Origin: Globobulimina sp.
Taxonomy: Eukaryota; Foraminifera; Rotaliida
Length of the DNA stretch: 6,596 bases
Assembly (NCBI GenBank): GCA_003354225.1
Contig: PIVH01000268.1
Span: 1-6,596 of the forward strand
Direction: 5' to 3'
The position numbers were made by a program, and so were the translations under genes. This document shows, in pieces, positions 1 through 5,425 of this stretch. The notes beneath the pieces were generated by a model that saw only the letters and a program-made list of their open reading frames with translations, made no database searches and had not been told where the DNA came from. Position 1 is the stretch's first letter. Every line of letters starts with the position of its first letter.

Positions 1-487
1 TATGATAATATAGAAATAATGCTCTAAATGTGGTTAACACGCCCCAAATAGCAAAGACGCCCCAAAAATTCTTAATGGAGCGTTTAGAGGTAAAAAATAT
101 ATGATTTCAGAAATATACTTGAATGAAATAACGGCTGCATGACACGCAGAATTGCAAAGTGATGCCTGATATATTAAATGTCCGCACCTGAGGCATGAAA
201 TAGATGCTACCATGCGCATGAAATAGAAATTATAAGAATGAATGACCTTAGGCCTCAACACTTTACGTGTAAAATTGTCGATCACCATTAATCAGAGTAA
301 CCCTACTAAGGCAGAGTACAGAGTGTTGTGTACTAAACACTAATCTGCGCGAGACAACCCACCGCTTATAGTAGATATAGAATATATTGGAATAGATGTT
401 GCATGAAACATAATATAACTCTTACACCTAAAATAGATGTAGCCTGACACATATTATATTAAGTTTAAAAAACTAAGATATATCCTT
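1..487. other. AT-rich non-genic stretch
   Basis: No supportable gene is seen on either strand; the one 84-codon open frame on the minus strand (34-288) has no recognisable domain and is of chance length in such DNA. Small-scale structure is present: the octamer gccccaaa occurs at 41 and 59, an 11-bp word (gcatgaaatag) occurs at 193 and 216, and variants of aatagatg followed by a catga-like word recur near 200, 390 and 430, giving the stretch a worn, repeat-derived look. No promoter or splice signal could be tied to a gene. Confidence 0.6.
249..286 (+). repeat. 38-bp dispersed repeat, partner at 1720-1757
   Basis: The stretch beginning ttaggcc and containing the 14-bp core ctttacgtgtaaaa is matched at 1720-1757 with a one-base gap and a few substitutions. 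At the second site it follows directly on the tail of a full repeat-family copy (1368-1723). The first site may therefore be the edge of an otherwise lost copy of the same family. No coding function is seen. Confidence 0.55.
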
Positions 488-871
488 AACTCAGTCAATA
501 GTAATTGGGTCGAGCTGAAAATTAAAACTCAAAAATCAAAATATTAGGTTTCGGACCCGGAAAATAAATAGGGATCCTAATGTTTACTGAAAAAAGTTTT
601 ACAATTTTAGTATATTCTAAATATGAATGAAAAAGTACGTCAAAACATCCCATGTTCAGAGGTTGAAAAACGGTAGTTAGATGATCGGTTGAGACTGGGT
701 AAATGGTAATAATGTTCTAAAACGTTCAAAATTTATGAATAATTATTAAATCAGACCCATACATCCGTAATTATGACAGAAATTATCTAAACAAAGCCGA
801 TATATTACGAACTTAGTCAATACGAGGTCAAAAAGCAATGCTTAGATCATCGGTCGATACTGGGGTAAAAT
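488..871 (+). repeat. Degenerate repeat family, copies a and a2 (forward)
   Basis: This is the most diverged forward copy of the family seen best at 1368-1723. The shared landmarks occur in the same order: a head reading aactcagtcaat, then ggtcgagctgaaa, a tttcggacc block at about 548-556, atgttcagaggtt at about 652, gactgggtaaa at about 692, and a tail ending near tctaaacaaa at about 787-796. A second, truncated head begins at about 809 (gaacttagtcaat) and repeats the ggtcaaaaagcaatgctta and atactggggtaaaatg blocks up to 871, giving a head-to-tail spacing of about 321 bp. No open frame is preserved. It is a non-coding, probably transposon- or satellite-derived repeat, and its class is not recognised. 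Confidence 0.6.
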
Positions 872-1241
872 GTATACAACTTCCACAATTGAAATTATAG
901 TAGAAACAATATAAGATGTACTCAATAACCAACTCAATACATATCCTAATATATTTAACCCAATAACTTAATAACGTAATACCAAACTGATATTTAATTT
1001 TTCAGCAAAGATTCGGTTTTACCAATTTTGGGGGGCCGTTTCATGAAAATACGAAAGCAAAAACATCATTTTTACATTATTTGCCAATTCGTTAAAGAGT
1101 TCGAACATATCATCAACTTTATAGTTATAACGTCGGCATATTTTCTAGGACCAGCTTAAACACTTCATTGAAATTTAAAATTTCAGCAAAAGATAAATAA
1201 TTTCATCAAGTCAGTAAAATTAAAACAACATTAAAATATAA
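872..1241. other. AT-rich spacer without a gene
   Basis: No open frame or RNA gene can be supported. The word tttcagcaaa occurs at about 1001 and again at about 1183, bracketing about 180 bp that contains a run of six G at about 1031-1036, unusual for this AT-rich surrounding. Read on the minus strand, about 35 codons between roughly 1130 and 1025 are open and protein-like in composition, but the frame is closed on both sides and matches nothing I recognise. Confidence 0.5.
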
Positions 1242-1367
1242 TTAATGTTGTCAAACACCTATATCTTACGAATAATTATCAATTTCTAACCCATTCTAAT
1301 CGCTATATACGACACCCTCAGATCAGAAATTCTCTAAACAAGGACGAGAAGAATGGTACGAGAATTT
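1242..1367 (+). repeat. Degenerate repeat family, copy b (tail only, forward)
   Basis: This 126-bp stretch starts with aatgttgtcaaacacc and ends with gagaagaatggtacgag. It closely matches the tail of copy c at 1598-1720, with about one difference per eight or nine bases. The two tails are offset by 356 bp, and copy b runs directly into the head of copy c at 1368, so b and c form a head-to-tail pair with b cut at its 5' side. That arrangement is typical of a tandem, satellite-like organisation or of a tandemly inserted non-autonomous element. Confidence 0.75.
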
Positions 1368-1723
1368 AACTCGGCCAATATTAACCAGGTCGAACTGAAA
1401 TTAAAACATAAAATTCGAAATTTTCGATTTCGGACCGAAAAAAAATTAAATTATGCTCCAAGTTGACTGAAAATGTTCGCTATTTTTTATTATTCTCCAA
1501 GATAGACTGAAAAAGTTTGATATTTTACTAAACGTTCTATGTTCAGAGGTTTAAAAGCAATGGTTAGATAGTCAATCGAGACGGGTAAAATGTTATTAAT
1601 GTTGTCAAACACCTATATTTTATGAATACTTATCAATTTCTAATCCATACTAATCGCAATATACGTTTCCGTCAGATCAGAAAATCTCTAAACAAGGTCG
1701 AGAAGAATGGTGCGAGTTTTTAG
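1368..1723 (+). repeat. Degenerate repeat family, copy c (most complete, forward)
   Basis: This is the reference copy for the family, about 356 bp long. In order it shows the head aactcggccaat, gtcgaactgaaatt, a tttcggacc block at about 1428-1436, two related words around ccaagttgactgaaaa and ccaagatagactgaaaa (an internal duplication of about 50 bp), atgttcagaggttt at about 1540, gacgggtaaaatg at about 1580, and the tail ending gagaagaatgg. It is non-coding. The inverted copy at 2702-2925 matches 1451-1694 at roughly 80-85% identity but lacks about 40 bp from the internal duplication. Elements of this size without an open frame are usually non-autonomous DNA transposons or satellite monomers; which one applies is not visible here. 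Confidence 0.75.
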
Positions 1724-1796
1724 GCCCACACTTTACGTGTAAAAGTATTGATTGGAGGGTTCGCTGACATAGGGAGTTATAACGTGGACCCCAAGG

Positions 1797-1885
1797 CCTG
1801 TCAGGGTTGTCTATTCCACTGACGCTCTCATACATAACATAAATAATCCTACTAAAGTAACGTTTTCTAAACCAGTATAAATGAC
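1797..1885 (-). pseudogene. Transposase-like fragment, left inverted copy
   Basis: Read on the minus strand, these 89 bp are a near-identical inverted copy of 3204-3292, with five differences. The frame encodes VIYTGLENVTLVGLFMLC and a few more residues, then stops at TAG (1813-1811). The order Y-T-G-L, a short spacer, then L-x2-LF resembles the conserved segment just before the helix-turn-helix of eukaryotic DDE transposases with a DDE_Tnp_4 catalytic domain (Harbinger or ISL2EU type). That assignment rests on family knowledge and pattern similarity only. No DDE catalytic residues, no start codon and no upstream coding frame survive here: a TGA lies two codons before the peptide. It is a relic and cannot make a transposase. 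Confidence 0.4.
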
Positions 1886-1982
1886 ATTTCAATCAATAAT
1901 GGGTCAAAATGCATTGTTACTTTGGAAAAATGTAGTTCTCTATTGTTGTTCCGGTTCTGACTTATTATTAAGTGAAAACATA

Positions 1983-2004
1983 GTGTGTGTGTGTGTGTGT
2001 GTGT
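1983..2004 (+). repeat. (GT)11 microsatellite
   Basis: Eleven uninterrupted GT dinucleotides, 22 bp, a standard eukaryotic microsatellite. It lies in the spacer between the left transposase-like fragment and the reverse repeat copy at 2063. A 61-codon open frame runs across it (1881-2066), but much of that reading is the Cys-Val translation of the repeat, so it is not called as a gene. Confidence 0.95.
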
Positions 2005-2062
2005 TTAAGTCGCCTATCTTAGATATACACAGGCAGCCAACAAAGTTTATAACGTTGTTAAA

Positions 2063-2165
2063 CTGACAGAAACGTATATCACTGCCAGCGGAGGTAAGAA
2101 ATTTATTGATATTTATAAAATCATGATTACTGAGAACATTAATAATATTTTACCTCATCGATGTG
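2063..2165 (-). repeat. Degenerate repeat family, copy D (tail, reverse)
   Basis: On the + strand this reads actgacagaaacgtatat, then acattaataatattttacc. It corresponds to the reverse complement of the tail of copy c (1590-1680) and to the same-strand sequence 2718-2820 of copy E. It is clearly older than E, with many substitutions but the block order and spacing kept. It ends near tgtgcggtc at 2162-2170, where the match is lost. Non-coding. Confidence 0.6.
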
Positions 2166-2255
2166 CGGTCTTATCATAAGCCTTAGAAAGAAGCCCGATA
2201 CCTAAGCCTATTAGAAGACATATCCGCTATGTGTACAATTAGAGAATATCTATGT

Positions 2256-2440
2256 AACTCGGTCAATATCAACCGGATCGGGCTGAAATTTGAAACTCGA
2301 TTTATGGAAATTTAGTTTTTTCCAGACCGTAAATTACAATTTACGGTCAGACCGTAAATTAAAAGACCGTAAATTTGATCTACGGTCTGGAAAAAACCCA
2401 ACTTTCGATAAATTGAGTTTTAATTTTCAGTCAATCGGGG
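2256..2440. repeat. Foldback palindrome: two repeat-family heads facing each other
   Basis: A forward head of the family starts at 2256 (aactcggtcaat, then ccggatcgggctgaaa). From 2284 to 2432 the sequence is an imperfect palindrome of about 150 bp. The innermost hairpin is perfect: gaccgtaaatt at 2325-2335 pairs with 2338-2348 across a two-base loop. Around it, 17-bp arms at 2315-2331 and 2381-2397 (gttttttccagaccgta and its complement) match exactly. Outside these, about 28 bp at 2285-2312 pair with about 2403-2430 with four mismatches. A third and fourth gaccgtaaat word lie at 2350 and 2365. The outer part shows that a reverse family head meets the forward one here. The structure could extrude as a cruciform. 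Confidence 0.85.
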
Positions 2441-2442
2441 GT

Positions 2443-2701
2443 ATTATTGACAGAGTAACAGATTTGTGTACAGATATAAAATTTGGCGCTCTGTTGGGGG
2501 TTACACCTAAACCTAATCATGAAGAAATTTGTCAAAATACATTTATGTCCATATACAAACAAAACTCAAACCACAGCGCAGCGACTATTGTTTACGGAAA
2601 TATGTCTCTACTGTTGCAATATACCGTTAGAGCCTTATTGGCCAAATTAGATGAATTTAATAACCTGCTCCGTCTATCCTTCAACGTATGGACAGAACGG
2701 G
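2443..2701 (+). other. Unexplained open frame, possible coding remnant
   Basis: Between the palindrome and reverse copy E, one + frame stays open through about 86 codons that belong to neither repeat. It begins around IIDRVTDLCTD and ends around LSFNVWTERA, with a mixed, protein-like residue composition. The whole open frame is longer (2290-2721), but its first part is palindrome, its last five codons are copy E, and its only early start is a TTG, so it is not a complete gene. No domain, signal peptide or membrane segment is evident and I do not recognise it. It may be an exon relic of a transposon gene, or chance. Confidence 0.3.
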
Positions 2702-2925
2702 CCTGTTTAGAGATTTTCTGATCTGACGGAAACATATATTGCGATTAGAATGGGTTAGAAATTGCTCGGTATTCGTAAAATATGGGTGTTTGCTAACATT
2801 AATAACATTTTACCCAGTATTGATTGACCATCTAATCATTCCTTGTTGTCCTCCGAACATGGACCCGTTTTAGTAAAAAAATAGCGACTATATTCAGTCA
2901 AACCTGGAGAACAATTTAAAAACCA
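2702..2925 (-). repeat. Degenerate repeat family, copy E (reverse)
   Basis: This is the reverse complement of 1451-1694 in copy c. Landmarks on the + strand are tgtttagagattttctgatc at 2704, cattaataacattttaccc at about 2797, and tagcgactatattcagtcaa at 2882-2901. Identity is about 80-85% by eye. One gap of about 40 bp, at about 2877-2880, removes one of the two internal ccaag...gactgaaaa words seen in copy c. It is non-coding, and it supplies the last codons and the stop of the open frame that runs in from the left. Confidence 0.75.
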
Positions 2926-3149
2926 CATATCATGATCAGTTTTAGTATTTGCTGGCACCCGTTAGTGTATGTTACCTCAAAATTTTTGGAAAGTTTATCG
3001 CGAATATACAAAATATAGATATCCAAAAACATTATTTACATGGTCGCTATCATCCTTTTAGTCGCCTCTACTCGACCTCTGGGCATTGAACAACCGCAAA
3101 AACAGCCACCTATCCTTCAACAAAGGGACAAAACACCCTCGTTTTTTGA

Positions 3150-3278
3150 CTTTATAAATGGCCAGAAAAGTGTATTGTGTTTCAGTTTGAACAAAATTGT
3201 ATTGTCATTTATACTGGTTTAGAAAACGACACTTTAGTAGGATTATTTACATTATGTATGAGAGCATCAGTGGAATAG
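3150..3278 (+). pseudogene. Transposase-like fragment, right copy
   Basis: After a TGA at 3147-3149 one frame is open for 42 codons to a TAG at 3276-3278. It contains FQFEQNCIVIYTGLEN followed by DTLVGLFTLCMRASVE. The pattern F-x-hydrophobic...Y-T-G-L...L-x2-LF resembles the segment preceding the helix-turn-helix in DDE_Tnp_4-type transposases (Harbinger or ISL2EU-like, often with an N-terminal THAP domain); this is pattern recognition, not a search result. The helix-turn-helix and catalytic domain are missing. Downstream of the TAG the same frame is open again to 3494, with no recognisable domain. The last 75 coding bases plus 14 more form the inverted repeat with 1797-1885, and both copies share the TAG, so the stop predates their separation. 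Confidence 0.4.
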
Positions 3279-3292
3279 ACAACCCTGACAGG
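3204..3292 (+). repeat. 89-bp inverted repeat, right arm
   Basis: This arm pairs with 1797-1885 in inverted orientation, with 84 of 89 positions identical and no gaps. Similarity stops abruptly at the outer side after gacagg and fades over about ten bases on the other side. It is far better conserved than the surrounding repeat family, so this pair is younger, was kept alike by gene conversion, or derives from a recently active parent. The two arms lie 1318 bp apart. Confidence 0.9.
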
Positions 3293-3307
3293 ACTAGGTG
3301 TATCCCC

Positions 3308-3321
3308 ATATATATATATAT
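3308..3321 (+). repeat. (AT)7 microsatellite
   Basis: Seven uninterrupted AT dinucleotides, 16 bp beyond the edge of the right 89-bp arm. It is a simple-sequence repeat without other visible meaning. Confidence 0.85.
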
Positions 3322-3388
3322 CTGGTGACCAAAAAAAGGTCTCTCCTTACAACAGCTATGCAAATAAATCGAAGGAAGACAACCTCCT

Positions 3389-3433
3389 GGTTCGTCAGAG
3401 TTTGTATATATATTGGATGGTTTGTCAGAGTTT
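3389..3433 (+). repeat. Two-copy short tandem repeat, 30-bp period
   Basis: The 15-bp word ggttygtcagagttt occurs at 3389-3403 and 3419-3433, differing at one base. The spacer between them (gtatatatattggat) is AT-rich. It sits between the right transposase-like fragment and the minisatellite and looks like a small local duplication. Confidence 0.75.
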
Positions 3434-3485
3434 ACCATTTTCTCTAATTGATGAACTATATGACTTCGTTCATGGAAAGTACTAT

Positions 3486-4072
3486 AAGGTGTAAAATCAT
3501 CATTTATAGGGTAATCGGCCATCCTCAATACATTTATGATAATAAAATTACAGTAATCTTAGGTCCTGATACGAAACGTTTTATAGCTAAGGTATGTATT
3601 ATCATTTATAGCGTAATTGAGTATCCTCAAATCATTTAAGATAATGAAAATACAGTAATCTAGTGTCCTGGCACGAAAATTAAATGTTTTATAGCTAAGG
3701 TATAAAATTATCAATTAGGGTAATCGAGAATCCTCAATTCATTTATGATAATGAAAATACAGTAATATAGATCCTCACACGAAAACTAAACGCGTTATAG
3801 CTAAGGTATAAAATTATCATATATGGTGTAATCGAGTATCCTCACCCCAGGTCCTGACACGAAAAGTAAACCTTTTATAGATAAGGTATAAAATTATCAT
3901 TTATGTGTAATTGAGTATCACTATATCATTTATGATAATGAAAATACAGTAATCTTTGGTCCTGGCACGAAAACTAAACACTTAATAGCTAAGGTGTTAA
4001 AAGATAATTTACGGGTGTTCAAGTATAGCTATTTCATTTATGATAATGAAAATACAGTAACATGGTCTTTTG
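3486..4072 (+). repeat. Minisatellite, six units of about 106 bp
   Basis: Six head-to-tail units each begin aaggt and, where complete, end at tatagct or a close variant. Boundaries are 3486-3588 (103 bp), 3589-3696 (108), 3697-3802 (106), 3803-3882 (80), 3883-3990 (108) and a partial unit 3991-4072. Landmarks in each full unit are attatcat near the start, gtaat(c/t)gagtatc, a very conserved tttatgataatgaaaa, acagtaat and a gtcctg-cacgaaaa block. Unit four lacks about 27 bp covering the tttatgataatgaaaa block. The first and last units are most diverged, as expected for an array turning over from its middle. The attatcat and atgataat words within a unit are complementary and could pair. No coding function is proposed. 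Confidence 0.93.
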
Positions 4073-4270
4073 GCAAATACAGGCCACATTTATATTCACT
4101 CAAAGCTAAAGCATTTTGACTGTCAAATCAGCTTAAACATTTAAAATGTTAATCAATATTCTTTTAACGATGACATGAGATGAACTGGTTCTACTAAAAA
4201 AAATATACCTACATAATTCAGTATTCTCATTCTAGGTAACTCGGATTGAAACCTTTTTTTTGGATCTGTA
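4073..4270 (+). promoter_or_regulatory. 5' flank of the zinc-finger gene
   Basis: About 200 bp of AT-rich DNA separate the minisatellite from the ATG at 4271. A TGA in the same frame at 4247-4249 closes the reading frame upstream, so 4271 is the first usable ATG in this exon. The bases tattctcattctag at 4222-4235 are a plausible 3' splice acceptor, which would leave a 35-bp piece of 5' UTR ahead of the start. The start context (G at -3 and G at +4) is favourable for eukaryotic initiation. No convincing TATA box or transcription start could be identified. Confidence 0.35.
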
Positions 4271-4861
4271 ATGGAACCGTCATGTTCAACGGCTGAATTG
4301 CAGAGTGAAGGAGCTCAGCAAGAATGCAGAAATTCGATTTTGGCTGATCAACTGGCAAAACAAATTATTTTAAAGGCAAAGGCAAAAACCACACTTATTT
4401 TGCCTACCATCCCCTATGTGGTAGAAAGTAATTTCTGTCGTAAATGTAAAAAGACTGTAAAGAATTTGGCAAACCATCTTGGAAACTTTCACAAACATGC
4501 TACTACTGATTGTGGACACTGCTATAAAGTTATGAAAAGAACTAGTTTAAAACTTCATACTAACAGATTTCATAAAGGCAAGGAGCCAAAAACTTCCCCT
4601 CCCCCCATGATATGTTATTACTGTAACACTTATATTGATGAATTAAACAATCATACTAACAGACTTCATAAAGGCAAGGAGCCAAAATTTACCCCTCGGT
4701 TGGCTTGTTATTACTGTAACATTCCTTTCAATGATGTACGTGAGACTGCTGACATATATACTCAACATTTCAATGCTCATGTGACCTACTGTTCCAAAAA
4801 CTTATTCAACAAAGAAACATTACAATGCTGTGGACTAGTGTTCAGCAATCATGATAAGTGA
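4271..4861 (+). CDS. C2H2-type zinc-finger protein, N-terminal part up to in-frame TGA
   Basis: The frame encodes 196 residues. An acidic and polar N-terminus (1-50) lacks a signal peptide or membrane segment. Four degenerate zinc fingers follow: C56-C59-H69-H74, C81-C84-H96-H101, C115-C118-H128-H133 and C146-C149-H166-H170. Fingers 1 and 3 have only nine residues between the second Cys and first His, and finger 4 has sixteen, against twelve in classical fingers, so this is a divergent class. Fingers 2 and 3 are each followed by the linker HKGKEPK. Such proteins usually bind DNA or RNA in the nucleus; target and role are unknown here. A fifth finger begins at C187 (CGLVFS) and is cut by TGA at 4859-4861, beyond which the same frame stays open. 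The start is fixed by an upstream in-frame stop at 4247. Orthology is not recognised. Confidence 0.75.
   Translation: MEPSCSTAELQSEGAQQECRNSILADQLAKQIILKAKAKTTLILPTIPYVVESNFCRKCKKTVKNLANHLGNFHKHATTDCGHCYKVMKRTSLKLHTNRFHKGKEPKTSPPPMICYYCNTYIDELNNHTNRLHKGKEPKFTPRLACYYCNIPFNDVRETADIYTQHFNAHVTYCSKNLFNKETLQCCGLVFSNHDK
4556..4720 (+). repeat. Tandem duplication of one finger and its linker
   Basis: The 36-bp block from catactaacaga to gccaaaa at 4556-4591 recurs at 4652-4687 with one base changed, and tgttattactgtaac at 4613-4627 recurs exactly at 4706-4720. The offsets of 96 and 93 bp are multiples of three, so the frame is kept and a finger of about 32 residues has been copied. The material between the blocks has diverged, including a C-rich run (cccctcccccc) in the first spacer. 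Confidence 0.85.
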
Positions 4862-5425
4862 AAACTTCATATAGAGACTGTTCACCGACAACCCCAATGC
4901 ATTGACCAAACAGAAATGGCAAGTGAAGAGGCAGTAAAGGAGTTCCTTGAGAATAAGTGTTTGCCAACATCACTATTTGTCAACAAACCGGTAAATACAT
5001 TTGACAAACCACTAGATACAACAGAAACTTTGTGCAGTGTGAATTTCCGAATAAGCGAATACGGACTACAATTGTCAAGGGCAGGACTTCCATTTTCCGT
5101 GTTAAAGAACGTTGTACAACACATAATAGATACCAAATGTTCAACAGACCGGGGCTCGTCGTCGTCAGATTGGGGGGTGAGCCGAAACTCACCGGGACTT
5201 AGTAGGCCGCAGTGGGCCCATTGTCCCCAACAAGTGCCCCATACAGACCCGGGCTATTGCACAGTATGTATCAGCTGCGCGGCTGTTGAGGCTGATGATT
5301 TCCGCTTCCTGTTAGAACCCGACGTTGAACTTGACCTGTATGCAGTAGGCTTTGGACCCATATTTGAATCTGGAAATATGTTAAAGATTATGAATAAACC
5401 AATACAAATTGATATATATGGATAA
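4862..5425 (+). CDS. C-terminal continuation of the zinc-finger protein after the TGA
   Basis: The frame of the upstream zinc-finger part resumes directly after the TGA and runs 187 codons to TAA at 5423-5425. Its first residues, KLHIETVHRQ, supply the two His of the fifth finger, which shows that the parts were once one protein of about 384 residues. An internal ATG at 4916 would give a separate 169-residue product if reinitiation occurred. After the finger comes a helix-rich stretch (MASEEAVKEFLENK) and then RISEYGLQLSRAGLPFSVLK, of no family I recognise. About 5151-5290 is GC-rich (roughly 61% by hand count), encodes Pro, Ser and Cys-rich sequence, and looks unlike the rest. The end (VELDLYAVGFGPIFESG) is again ordinary. 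If the TGA is real, this is either a pseudogene tail or a readthrough extension. Confidence 0.55.
   Translation, partial: KLHIETVHRQPQCIDQTEMASEEAVKEFLENKCLPTSLFVNKPVNTFDKPLDTTETLCSVNFRISEYGLQLSRAGLPFSVLKNVVQHIIDTKCSTDRGSSSSDWGVSRNSPGLSRPQWAHCPQQVPHTDPGYCTVCISCAAVEADDFRFLLEPDVELDLYAVGFGPIFESGNMLKIMNKPIQIDIYG

Noticed and set aside
34-288. 84-codon minus-strand open frame
   Set aside because: No domain, no splice or promoter context, and it overlaps worn repeat words; length is within chance for this composition.
1025-1130. Short protein-like minus-strand stretch in the spacer
   Set aside because: About 35 codons only, closed on both sides, and matching no family I recognise.
1677-1892. 71-codon minus-strand open frame with real-looking residues
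   Set aside because: It is a different frame over the tail of repeat copy c and the inverted 89-bp arm; the arm has a better-supported frame (the YTGL peptide).
1881-2066. 61-codon + frame including CVCVCV
   Set aside because: The Cys-Val run is just the translated GT microsatellite, and the ends lie in repeat-family sequence.
3247-3528. 93-codon minus-strand frame
   Set aside because: It spans the 89-bp arm, an AT microsatellite, a short duplication and the first minisatellite unit, so it is a composite of unrelated pieces.
3486-4072. CRISPR array
   Set aside because: Whole units repeat head to tail with no unique spacers, and the surroundings are eukaryotic; it is a minisatellite.
4859-4861. 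TGA as selenocysteine codon
   Set aside because: The position is a structural hydrophobic site in a zinc finger, not a redox centre, and no selenocysteine insertion element was recognised downstream.
4882-5192. Minus-strand frames opposite the zinc-finger C-terminus
   Set aside because: They are antisense shadows of the + frame that continues the zinc-finger protein.
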